A stretch of 46,406 bases of DNA from Candidatus Shapirobacteria bacterium. Its GTDB lineage: Bacteria > Patescibacteriota > Microgenomatia > UBA12405. Every line of letters begins with the position of its first letter. Position 1 is the stretch's first letter. Location: positions 1-46,406 of the forward strand of contig JAQVSI010000004.1 of the NCBI GenBank assembly GCA_028700625.1. Reading direction: 5' to 3'. Shown piece after piece: positions 1-8,016 of this stretch. The notes beneath the pieces are model-generated. The model was given only the letters and a program-made list of their open reading frames with translations, ran no database searches and had not been told where the DNA came from. The translations under genes were made by a program, and so were the position numbers.

Positions 1-253
1 ATTTTTCCGAACCCTTTTGTACCTTCTTTTCAATAAAACCAGTAATTTTATTTAACTGTCTTATTTTTTTCATCCAAGCAAAAATTTTATTAAACAACAA
101 ATATATAAATGGTGCTGGCAAAAAACTTCCAATCAAACTAACTAAAAAAACTAAATATGGATTAATATGATAACCAATAACTCCTACTGGAATTGCCCCT
201 CGCTGTTCAATTAAAGGCACCATTGAAATCAAAAATATGTATAGCAATTGCAT
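1..253 (-). CDS. Small multidrug export/COG2426-like membrane protein, partial (runs off window start)
   Basis: Reverse frame from ATG at 253 reads MQLLYIFLISMVPLIEQRGAIPVGVIGYHINPYLVFLVSLIGSFLPAPFIYLLFNKIFAWMKK..., open to the window edge; 'PLIEQRGAIPVG' resembles the Sm_multidrug_ex family. Confidence 0.7.
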   Translation of the reverse strand, partial: MQLLYIFLISMVPLIEQRGAIPVGVIGYHINPYLVFLVSLIGSFLPAPFIYLLFNKIFAWMKKIRQLNKITGFIEKKVQKGSEK

Positions 254-262
254 TTTAGAAGT

Positions 263-1171
263 TTACTGTCTTTTTAAAAACATTTCCACCACCAATTTTG
301 CCACATTAATCCCTGTTGATTTTTCAAAACCTTGAAACTGACATTGTCTGTTCACTTCTAAAACAAAACTATTTCCATCGTCATCTTTCATAATATCCAC
401 ACCGCAATAATCAAGACCGCAAACCTTAGCTACTTTTTTGGCAACTTCTCTTTCTTCATTTGACAAATTCCAAGTTTCCACATTCCCGCCCAAACTAAAA
501 TTACTTCTAAATTCATCTCCCACTGCCGATCTTTTCATAGCTCCAACCACCTTTCCATCCAAAACAATAATTCTCAAATCCCATTTAGTCGGTAAATATT
601 TTTGCCACAAAAACATTCCCACATTTTTCTCGTTAATTTTTCTCACAAATCTTCTTAGTTCTCTAAAAGTTTCAAACTTTCTCACCGATTTTCCTTGATA
701 ACCTCTTTCATGTTTAGCAATCACTGGCCAATCAAATTCTCGCCAAAATTTACTTTCCATTACCTGTTTTTTAGTATAAAAAATTCTAGTTGGAATTATC
801 GGAATCTCGTTTTCTAAAAAAACTCCATGTTGAGAAATTTTTCCCATTCTTGTCCAACCTAAATAACCACCATGATTAGCCGCAAAAACCTGCTCACTTA
901 ACAAGCGAATTGCTAAATTCCTAGCCTCAGTATATTTCCCCGATCTTGTCCCTGCCACTCTAAACCACATTCCCAGAGTATTATCACCATTGATTTCTTC
1001 TCCTTTAACAAAAACCCTTGTTTTACCATTTTCCAAATTAAAAGTTAAGTCTTTATATAAAGCTCTATTAACTTCAACTCCCAAATTTTTAGCTTCAAAT
1101 TCCAACCTGTCAACTTCAAATTGGCTTTGTCGTAAAGACATTGTAAACGTAACTATTTTTTTATTATTCAT
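263..1171 (-). CDS. RimK-type ATP-grasp ligase (ATP-grasp 1)
   Basis: ATP-grasp features: WPVIAKHERGYQGKSV, WDLRIIVLDGKVVGAMKR, CGVDIMKDDDGNSFVLEVNRQCQFQGFEKSTGI. Confidence 0.85.
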   Translation of the reverse strand: MNNKKIVTFTMSLRQSQFEVDRLEFEAKNLGVEVNRALYKDLTFNLENGKTRVFVKGEEINGDNTLGMWFRVAGTRSGKYTEARNLAIRLLSEQVFAANHGGYLGWTRMGKISQHGVFLENEIPIIPTRIFYTKKQVMESKFWREFDWPVIAKHERGYQGKSVRKFETFRELRRFVRKINEKNVGMFLWQKYLPTKWDLRIIVLDGKVVGAMKRSAVGDEFRSNFSLGGNVETWNLSNEEREVAKKVAKVCGLDYCGVDIMKDDDGNSFVLEVNRQCQFQGFEKSTGINVAKLVVEMFLKRQ

Positions 1172-1183
1172 ATTTATTCAAAA

Positions 1184-1269
1184 GATGACGAAATAATATT
1201 TTTAAGCGCGCAGCATCCAAGGTGCATTACCGCAGGGGTCGAGCACTGCAAAAATATTGTTGAGTCATC
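1184..1269. repeat. Structured intergenic element, family F2 copy A
   Basis: Core aagcgcgcagcatccAaggtgcattaccgCaggggtcgagcactgc, enclosed by AATATTTTT/AAAAATATT and GATGAC/GTCATC inverted repeats; near-identical core at 2270-2356. Confidence 0.8.
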
Positions 1270-1277
1270 ATAAATTA

Positions 1278-2255
1278 TTAATTTTTTAAACTTACTAAAA
1301 ATTTAACTATTTCAGCTGGCACATCAATTCCAGTTGCCTGCATAAATCCTTTAAATTGAGGTCCTTTATTAACTTCCCAAATTATTGGTTTTTTTAAATC
1401 ATTGTTTCTAAAAGCTACATCAACTCCAGCCACAGCCAATCCACAAATTCGAGCCGCTTTAACTGCTAATTGTTTAATCTCTTCTGGTAAATCAGCCACT
1501 TCCACTTTTCCTCCAGCCGAATAATTATTTTTAAATTCATCCTTACTTTGACTACTTCTCTTCATTACTCCCAAAACTTTTTCTCCTAAAACCAAAACTC
1601 GATAATCCCCATTATTAGGAATAAATTCTTGCAACATATACCTTCTTCCTTCTTCAGTCTCACTTTTTCTCAAATCTTTAACTAATTTTTCCATTTCATC
1701 TAAATTATCAACTTTATAAACCCTCATCCCCCTATCTCCTCCGCTTCCTTTTACAATAACTGGAAAATCAAATTTTATTTTGTTTTCCTGAGATCTGAGA
1801 TATGAGATCTGAGATCTCATTTGCTCATACAAATACCATAAACTTCCATAAATTGTCTTTGGTACTTCTATTCCTGCTGTTTTTAAAACTAACATTTGCC
1901 AAGCCTTACAAGCCATTGATGGTTTTCCTGTTCTAACTAAAGGATCAACCACCACCATGTCTTCTTTTTTTATACTATTTAATATCAAATCAACTTCTTC
2001 CCAATGTTTTCCTGTAGTTCTAAAAAACAAAACATCATAATCATTTACATTTTTATAATCATCAAATTGTTTAATTTTACTTTCACCAGCAAAATTTGGC
2101 CTAATCAAAATTTCTCTTTTTTCTGTATTAAAACAAATTTTATTATAAGAAATTAAATCCAAAGATACACCTAATTTTTTAGCTGCCTTTTTTACCAACA
2201 CTAAATGTTGGCTAATTTTCCCTCCAAAAAATACTGCTATTTTTGTATTTTTCAT
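1278..2255 (-). CDS. RimK-type ATP-grasp ligase (ATP-grasp 2)
   Basis: FDFPVIVKGSGGDRGMRVYKV, GDYRVLVLGEKVLGVMKRSS, AGVDVAFRNND..IIWEVNKGPQFKGFMQATGIDV. Confidence 0.85.
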   Translation of the reverse strand: MKNTKIAVFFGGKISQHLVLVKKAAKKLGVSLDLISYNKICFNTEKREILIRPNFAGESKIKQFDDYKNVNDYDVLFFRTTGKHWEEVDLILNSIKKEDMVVVDPLVRTGKPSMACKAWQMLVLKTAGIEVPKTIYGSLWYLYEQMRSQISYLRSQENKIKFDFPVIVKGSGGDRGMRVYKVDNLDEMEKLVKDLRKSETEEGRRYMLQEFIPNNGDYRVLVLGEKVLGVMKRSSQSKDEFKNNYSAGGKVEVADLPEEIKQLAVKAARICGLAVAGVDVAFRNNDLKKPIIWEVNKGPQFKGFMQATGIDVPAEIVKFLVSLKN

Positions 2256-2269
2256 ATTTAATTAAAAAA

Positions 2270-2356
2270 ATAACGAAGTAATGTTTTTTTAAGCGCGCAG
2301 CATCCGAGGTGCATTACCGAAGGGGTCGAGCACTGCAAAAAAATATTACGAGTTAT
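2270..2356. repeat. Structured intergenic element, family F2 copy B
   Basis: Same core as copy A with 2 substitutions; outer stem ATAAC/GTTAT replaces ATGAC/GTCAT (compensatory), plus GTAAT/ATTAC and T7/A7. Confidence 0.8.
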
Positions 2357-2363
2357 CATAATT

Positions 2364-3728
2364 TTATTTTTTAGCTGAAACTAAAAACCCTCCTAAATCT
2401 TTTCTACCTAATAAAAATTTAGTTCTTAGTTTATTTCTATCAGCAACATTAACTGCTGTCACTACTTTGCTTTCATTAAGCCAAAAAGTAATTCCAATAA
2501 CTGGTCTGTCATGGTGTTTTCCTAAACTTGATTTATAATTTCGATAATACAAAATTCTGTCTTTACTCAAAAGCCCCAACTTCTCTGCCAGGTTTCTATC
2601 AATTGAACTTCTAAATGCTCCCGTATCAACCTTAGCTCTCACCTCAACTACTCTGTGTTTTCCTTGTTTAATAATTGGACTTTTTTGCAAAAACGGCTTA
2701 AATCCTTTTGGAATTTTAACTTTAATCACTTCAATTGGCGAAACTGTTTGTTTTTTTTCTTTTTCTTCTATCTTTTCAAAAAAACTTTCCCCAAACAAAT
2801 ATTTAGATAAAGTAATTGCATGATCCACACTTCTAACCATAATTTCGTCAACCTTTTCCATTCTAAGTTTTAAACCAGCTTTATTGCAAATTTGAATTGA
2901 AAGTCCAGGTCTAGCATTTACTTCCAAAACCATTGGTCCTTTTTCTTTATCCAAAACCACATCAACTCCCATAAATCCTAAACTCGGAATGGCTTTTTGA
3001 CAATTAATAGCTGTTTCCAAAATTTCTCTCCAAAAAGGAATTTTTATTCCATTAACTTTTCTTTTTTTCTTTTTTCCATAATCATGAATTCTATAAACTT
3101 CTTCTCCTTTTCCTTCAATTCCAAAAGTTGTAATTCCACTTGCCAAATCAATTCCAAGCCCCATTGCTCCTTGTTGCAAGTTTGCCTTACCTCCACTCTT
3201 TTCAGTTGGAACTCTAAACATCGCCATCACTGGCACATTGTTATAGACGATTACTCTAATATCAGGAGTCCCTGCCTTTGTTAAAGACAAAAACATTGGA
3301 TGAATTTTAATTCTTTCTTCTACTAAAACCCTATCTGGCATTGCATGTAAACTATATTTACCAGCCAAAATTTCTTGACAATGTAAATTCAAATCATAAC
3401 TTTTTACAATTTCCCCATTCATTTTTTGCCATTCACCAGCCCACTTTCCTCTCTTTCGGACAATTATAATTCCTTCTCCACCATAACCAGATTCAGGTTT
3501 AATTACAAAATTTCCCTCTAAATCTTCCCATCTAAATTTAGCCAAATCTTGCTCTGTCTTAAATCTGGCAATTAATTTTGGTACCGACACTCCAGCCTTA
3601 GAAATTGTTCTTTTAGTTCTAAATTTACTATCCGCAATAGCCTTACCACTTGCACTATTTTTTCTCAAATAGATTTTATTTCTCTCATTCTTGGTCAAAA
3701 ATTGTCGATATTTTTTTAAATTAAACAT
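2364..3728 (-). CDS. ATP-grasp ligase (alpha-L-glutamate ligase-like) fused to C-terminal retropepsin-like (RimB/ATP-dependent zinc protease-type) domain
   Basis: N-terminal ATP-grasp: NFVIKPESGYGGEGIIIV, TPDIRVIVYNNVPVMAMFRV, MGVDVVLDKEKGPMVLEVNARPGLSIQ. C-terminal HRVVEVRAKVDTGAFRSSIDRNLAEKLGLL with DTGA motif. Confidence 0.85.
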   Translation of the reverse strand: MFNLKKYRQFLTKNERNKIYLRKNSASGKAIADSKFRTKRTISKAGVSVPKLIARFKTEQDLAKFRWEDLEGNFVIKPESGYGGEGIIIVRKRGKWAGEWQKMNGEIVKSYDLNLHCQEILAGKYSLHAMPDRVLVEERIKIHPMFLSLTKAGTPDIRVIVYNNVPVMAMFRVPTEKSGGKANLQQGAMGLGIDLASGITTFGIEGKGEEVYRIHDYGKKKKRKVNGIKIPFWREILETAINCQKAIPSLGFMGVDVVLDKEKGPMVLEVNARPGLSIQICNKAGLKLRMEKVDEIMVRSVDHAITLSKYLFGESFFEKIEEKEKKQTVSPIEVIKVKIPKGFKPFLQKSPIIKQGKHRVVEVRAKVDTGAFRSSIDRNLAEKLGLLSKDRILYYRNYKSSLGKHHDRPVIGITFWLNESKVVTAVNVADRNKLRTKFLLGRKDLGGFLVSAKK

Positions 3729-3746
3729 ATTAGTTTTACTTTAATT

Positions 3747-3796
3747 AAGGCCTCCCTTCTTCAAGGGAGGCTCCCGATTTATCGGGTGGTGGGTTT
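3747..3796. repeat. Double-hairpin palindromic repeat (R1)
   Basis: aaggCCTCCCttcttcaaGGGAGGctCCCGATttATCGGGtggtgggttt; supplies the C-terminus and stop of the neighbouring 7TM gene. Confidence 0.85.
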
Positions 3797-4654
3797 AGAA
3801 CGAATAGCCCCTTTAAACCTCTTAATTTCAGTTAGTCTTATTCCTGAATAATTCCCAATCAATAAATTTGACACTATTACTATTAGTACAACTAATTCTG
3901 GATATTTTAAAACTAACCCTTGAACAGAATCAAAATTCATCACAATTGCTCCACTTATTGCCAAAACAATAGTTCCTGCCATTAAGTTTTTGGCTTCATT
4001 TTTACTTTTAACTAATTGTGTTCTCACAAATTCTTCAGCCAAAAGAATCATAAATAAAATTGGAAAAATAGAAATTTTACTAATATCAATTACTTGGATA
4101 TAGCTAGTTATCAACATTAATCCAAAAACAGCCGCTGAAATAAACATTAAATTAATAGCCCTAGCTGGCCAAAAGTGGATTTTAAGTTTCTTCAAAAACA
4201 TATTACCCAAAAGAGAAATTATCAAAATCAAAGCAAACAATAACAATCCTCCAAAAAATCCAGTTGCTAAAAAAGCCACAGCAATCATCGTTGGCATAAA
4301 AATTCCATAACCCGAAAAACCTACAATATAATGTAAAAATGAAGCCAAAGTGGCAATTAATGGCAATAATAAAAGCAAAACTATAGTGTTTGTTGAAACC
4401 CCTCTTTCACTAGCTATTTTAATCATCCACTTAAAACTATTAAATCCATTCCATTTCCCCGTTTCATAATTAACCTTATTACTCTTTGCTTCAGTAATAT
4501 TAACAGTCGGAGTTTCGGTTGGCATCAAAATAGCTGTCGGAATTGCTGTTGTGATTGGAGTAACTATAGGTGTCTTAGCATTTACAGTATTAATACTAAA
4601 TACTAAATACAAAATACCAAATACTATTAATAGTGGGGCAACTATTTTTTTCAT
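3779..4654 (-). CDS. 7TM membrane protein resembling the 7TM domain usually fused to inactive transglutaminase (7TM_transglut-like)
   Basis: N-terminal signal, then a multi-TM region with SGYGIFMPTMIAVAFLATGF...FWPARAINLMF; adjacent to alpha-L-glutamate ligase-like ATP-grasp and retropepsin domains. Confidence 0.7.
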   Translation of the reverse strand: MKKIVAPLLIVFGILYLVFSINTVNAKTPIVTPITTAIPTAILMPTETPTVNITEAKSNKVNYETGKWNGFNSFKWMIKIASERGVSTNTIVLLLLLPLIATLASFLHYIVGFSGYGIFMPTMIAVAFLATGFFGGLLLFALILIISLLGNMFLKKLKIHFWPARAINLMFISAAVFGLMLITSYIQVIDISKISIFPILFMILLAEEFVRTQLVKSKNEAKNLMAGTIVLAISGAIVMNFDSVQGLVLKYPELVVLIVIVSNLLIGNYSGIRLTEIKRFKGAIRSKPTTR

Positions 4655-4744
4655 ATGTTTATTTTACTTTATTAATCGACGATCGACCATCGATGATCGA
4701 CAATCTAATTTGTGGCGTATTATAACACCATTATTATTAAATTT

Positions 4745-4838
4745 ATTAATAAATTCGAAGTTATAATTTTTTATGGCCTTGAACGTGCGACGCACATTCA
4801 CCAGACATAAAAAATTCGTGACGAGAATTTATAAATTT
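4745..4838. repeat. Structured intergenic element, family F1 copy 1
   Basis: aaattcgaagttataattttttatggccTTGAACGTGCgacGCACATTCAccagacataaaaaattcgtgacgagaattt; nested inverted repeats. Confidence 0.8.
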
Positions 4839-4900
4839 AACTAGAAATTGGAAATTAGATGTTAGAAATTCTCTCTATTTAATAGTATAATTTGACAGAT

Positions 4901-5239
4901 ATGAAACAATTGTTAGCTTTTAATCTTGATAACATCAAGATGGGTAATACCAATCAAACTCTCGGTACAACCTATGGAAATGGCGGCGTTAGTATTCTTG
5001 TTTCTATTATTCTCAAAAATTCCCTCATTATTGCCAGTATTCTTCTTTTGGCCCTTTTGATTTTTGGAGGAATTAGCCTTATAATGAACGCAGGCAATAG
5101 TGATGCTAAAAAAACTCAACAAGGCAAATCAGCTATCACCAGTGCCGCAATTGGATTTGCAATAGTGCTTCTTGCCTATTCCATAATTCAAATTATTCAA
5201 GTTATTACTGGGCTTAATATTTTAAATTCAGGTTTATAA
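4901..5239 (+). CDS. TrbC/VirB2-like pilin subunit 1 of 6
   Basis: Two TM segments around a short polar loop (NAGNSDAKKTQQGKSAITSA); TATAAT at 4886-4891 favours ATG 4901 over the track's TTG 4892. Confidence 0.7.
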   Translation: MKQLLAFNLDNIKMGNTNQTLGTTYGNGGVSILVSIILKNSLIIASILLLALLIFGGISLIMNAGNSDAKKTQQGKSAITSAAIGFAIVLLAYSIIQIIQVITGLNILNSGL

Positions 5240-5246
5240 ATAAATT

Positions 5247-5567
5247 ATGATTGCAATTTTTGGAACTATTTCAAATCCAACCAAATTCGCAGACGGCCCT
5301 GCTGGTTTTTTCAATTTTTTAAGTACTATTTTTAAACTAGCTGGCACTGTCGCTGGACTCTATTTTGTTGTTCAAATTATCATCGCTGGCTACGGATATC
5401 TTTCTGCTAATGGCGATGAAAAAAAAGTTGCCGCTGCTTGGGCCACTATCTGGCAAAGCGCTATGGGTTTTGTCATTGTTGCTGGTGCTTTTGTTCTTGC
5501 CACCGTTATTGGCAAAGTAACAGGCATCAACCCTACTAATCCAACTCTCTATGGTCCAAATAACTAA
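5247..5567 (+). CDS. TrbC/VirB2-like pilin subunit 2 of 6
   Basis: Two TM segments; loop SANGDEKKVAAAWATIWQSAMGFVIV. Confidence 0.7.
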   Translation: MIAIFGTISNPTKFADGPAGFFNFLSTIFKLAGTVAGLYFVVQIIIAGYGYLSANGDEKKVAAAWATIWQSAMGFVIVAGAFVLATVIGKVTGINPTNPTLYGPNN

Positions 5568-5907
5568 CAAAATCTTAGCTGCTCAAAGTTACCAACTCAC
5601 TGGTCCTGGCATCCAGCCAACTTCCAATTCTGTTGGTCAGCTTGAAAAAATCATTAGTTCCGTTATTGGTATTCTAACTATTTTTGGTGTCATTTATTTC
5701 ACTATTCAAATAATTCTCGCTGGTTTTACTATGATTTCCTCCCAAGGCGATCCAAAAGAGCTTGAATCTTCAAAAAAAAGATTAACCACAAATGTCCTTG
5801 GTTTAGCTATCATTATTCTTGCCTACGGAATTGGCGCATTGTTAGCTAAGCTTCTTGGTATAAATAGTATTTTTGATTTATCAACTGTTTTTGTCCAGAT
5901 AAAATAA
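5551..5907 (+). CDS. TrbC/VirB2-like pilin subunit 3 of 6
   Basis: Loop SSQGDPKELESSKKRLTTNVLGLAIIILAYGIG; start overlaps the preceding gene. Confidence 0.7.
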   Translation: MVQITNKILAAQSYQLTGPGIQPTSNSVGQLEKIISSVIGILTIFGVIYFTIQIILAGFTMISSQGDPKELESSKKRLTTNVLGLAIIILAYGIGALLAKLLGINSIFDLSTVFVQIK

Positions 5908-5908
5908 T

Positions 5909-6256
5909 ATGAAATTAATTAAACCAGTCCAAGCCATAGTCAATAATCCTGTTTTAAAAAACCAAAACATAAGTAACAATTCTACTGGTTATATGAACAG
6001 TGTTATTCAATCTCTTATCTCCGTTCTCTTTATTTTTGGTTTAATCTATTTTGTTTACCATTTCATTTTAGCTGGTTATAAGATGATTTCTTCTCAAGGT
6101 GATCCAAAAAAATACGAAGAAGCTCAACATGCTCTTCTTTATTCTCTTATTGGTATTGCCATTATTTTTTCCGTCTTTGCCCTTCTCCGATTAATTGGTA
6201 ATCTTTTTGGCATTGATGGCCTAGGTAAATTAGAAATTAATTGGCCATCCCTTTAA
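5909..6256 (+). CDS. TrbC/VirB2-like pilin subunit 4 of 6
   Basis: Loop MISSQGDPKKYEEAQHALLYSLIGIAIIF, shared with subunit 3. Confidence 0.7.
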   Translation: MKLIKPVQAIVNNPVLKNQNISNNSTGYMNSVIQSLISVLFIFGLIYFVYHFILAGYKMISSQGDPKKYEEAQHALLYSLIGIAIIFSVFALLRLIGNLFGIDGLGKLEINWPSL

Positions 6257-6303
6257 TATTTCAAATTTACTGTTAAAATTAGTTAATAATTATTAAATAA
6301 AAA

Positions 6304-6681
6304 ATGATCAAAGAAATAACAAACAAAATCAAATTCGCTGCCATCGCAGCCCCAGTCTATGCCGCTGACAGTTTAAAATTAACCACAGGCGGTGGAAGTT
6401 TTACTAATCTTGAAGGATTAACCGTCAATCGTATGGTTTCTGGTGCTATTAGTTTAGTTTTAATCGTCGTTTCTTTAATCTTTTTCTTTATTCTTGTCGT
6501 TGGTGGTCTTAGGTGGATTACTTCCGGTGGTGACGAAAAGAAAGTTGCTGCTGCTCGTGCTCAAATTACCAATGCTCTAATTGGTTTAGTCATTGTTTTC
6601 GCCGCTTGGGCAATAATGCAACTAATAGGAACAATCTTCGGTATCAATATCCTTGGTGATTTAACCATCAAGCCTTTTTAA
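6304..6681 (+). CDS. TrbC/VirB2-like pilin subunit 5 of 6
   Basis: Signal-like N-terminus (AAPVYAAD), then two TMs with TSGGDEKKVAAARAQITNALIGLVIVFAAW. Confidence 0.75.
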   Translation: MIKEITNKIKFAAIAAPVYAADSLKLTTGGGSFTNLEGLTVNRMVSGAISLVLIVVSLIFFFILVVGGLRWITSGGDEKKVAAARAQITNALIGLVIVFAAWAIMQLIGTIFGINILGDLTIKPF

Positions 6682-6699
6682 TAAAAAAAATGTTTTTGT

Positions 6700-6728
6700 A
6701 AGGGCGGACCGATGTGTTCGCCCTTTTT
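6700..6728 (+). terminator. Intrinsic-terminator-like hairpin between pilin 5 and pilin 6
   Basis: AAGGGCG(6700-6706)...CGCCCTT(6719-6725) followed by T tract. Confidence 0.6.
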
Positions 6729-6781
6729 CGTGTAAATAGGCAAAATTTGAACCGTAGGGCCAAATTTTACCTATTTACACG
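6729..6781. repeat. Long hairpin, two 21-bp arms with 11-nt loop
   Basis: cgtgtaaataggcaaaatttg / caaattttacctatttacacg, complementary at 20 of 21 positions. Confidence 0.85.
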
Positions 6782-6822
6782 ACCCCGATTTATCGAGGCA
6801 TATTTTATAGTATAATATCCAT

Positions 6823-7185
6823 ATGAATCTGCTCACCAAATTATTTCTACCTTCCCCTGTTTACGCCCAAAACGCCTGGTCTGGTAGTTGTGTTTCTGGT
6901 AGTGGCAACGAAGCTGTCGCCACTATTCAAGGTTTTGGCTGTCTTTTTCAAAATATTGCCCAAGTTATAGTCTATTTCGCCGGCCTCGCCTTTTTCATTA
7001 TGTTCATTAAAGGTGGTTTTGAATACTTAACCTCCAGTGGTGATCCAAAAAAAACCGCCAAAGCCACTTCCACTCTAACCGTAGCCATAATTGGACTAGT
7101 TGGAGTTATTGCCTCTTTTTTAATTCTCAAATTTATTCAATCTTTCACCGGTGCCAACGTCACCGACTTCATCATCCCTAATTAA
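6823..7185 (+). CDS. TrbC/VirB2-like pilin subunit 6 of 6
   Basis: Signal-like LPSPVYAQN; loop TSSGDPKKTAKATSTLTVAIIGLVGV; own TATAAT at 6811-6816. Confidence 0.75.
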   Translation: MNLLTKLFLPSPVYAQNAWSGSCVSGSGNEAVATIQGFGCLFQNIAQVIVYFAGLAFFIMFIKGGFEYLTSSGDPKKTAKATSTLTVAIIGLVGVIASFLILKFIQSFTGANVTDFIIPN

Positions 7186-7991
7186 TGAAAAAAATAATCT
7201 TTTTTTTATTATTTTTATCGCTTCCTTTTTTAAAACCAGTTTTCATTTTTTCCCAAACTCCTACCCTAATTGCCACTCAAAGTTCAAACACTAGCCCTCA
7301 ACCAAATATTTTTACTTTATTCCTAAATTGGGTTTTAGGTCTCTTTGTCAAAACCGACTATAACATCAGCAGTAGAGAAATATCAAAAATAAATTCAGAT
7401 ATGACTGATTATGGTGATGTTAATAATCCAGATGAATATAAAACTAAACATTCTTTTGCCGGTTCTCGTTCGACCAGTTCCAATAGTCAAAATTGTCTTA
7501 AAGGCAATATTATTAAAAAAGTAATATTAGGAACCGATTCAAACAACACTTCTCTTTCAAAAATTTGTTTCGATTCTTCAAATAAATGTTTTATAGATTC
7601 CTCTTCTACTGATTCAATTTGTAAGACGATCACTATCAAAGATCTTGCTCATTATTTTGTCCAACAAAATAAACCATTCTATTGTGATTCTAACGACAAT
7701 TCAGTTGAAATAGAACAAAATATCATCGATAAAACTAATCAAAGCTATTCCACTGCTATTCCTCAAAATGAATTAAGTTGTTATCAACAAATCTACGATG
7801 ATTTTTATTTAACCCCAAAACAAACTTCCGATACAGAAGAAAACACTAATAAAATAATAAAAACCCCAATTTCAGACAAAGATCAAAAAGAAGGAGCCTC
7901 CAACTCTGATCTTCAAAAACAATTAGATCAAAATTTTTCTCCAGACGGATCTTCTGCTGGTCTTTATGGTCTTCGTCCTGCTAGTTGGTAA
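7185..7991 (+). CDS. Secreted/membrane-anchored hypothetical protein in pilin cluster
   Basis: N-terminal hydrophobic signal MKKIIFFLLFLSLPFLKPVFIFSQ; polar Ser/Asn-rich remainder; start overlaps the stop of pilin 6. Confidence 0.6.
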   Translation: MKKIIFFLLFLSLPFLKPVFIFSQTPTLIATQSSNTSPQPNIFTLFLNWVLGLFVKTDYNISSREISKINSDMTDYGDVNNPDEYKTKHSFAGSRSTSSNSQNCLKGNIIKKVILGTDSNNTSLSKICFDSSNKCFIDSSSTDSICKTITIKDLAHYFVQQNKPFYCDSNDNSVEIEQNIIDKTNQSYSTAIPQNELSCYQQIYDDFYLTPKQTSDTEENTNKIIKTPISDKDQKEGASNSDLQKQLDQNFSPDGSSAGLYGLRPASW

Positions 7992-8016
7992 ATATCTTTT
8001 ATGCTAAAATTATTCA

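Noticed and set aside
438-698. Overlapping or antisense ORFs (e.g. 438-698, 2997-3284, 10900-11085, 15308-15544, 17394-17612, 19693-19947, 22536-22841, 30460-30957, 44027-44323)
   Set aside because: They lie opposite or out of frame with well-supported genes and have low-complexity translations with no recognisable domain.
4892-4900. TTG start of the first pilin ORF
   Set aside because: TATAAT ends at 4891, so ATG 4901 is the likely start; similar corrections apply at 31007 to 31004, 35292 to 35307, 40379 to 40388 and 44579 to 44642.
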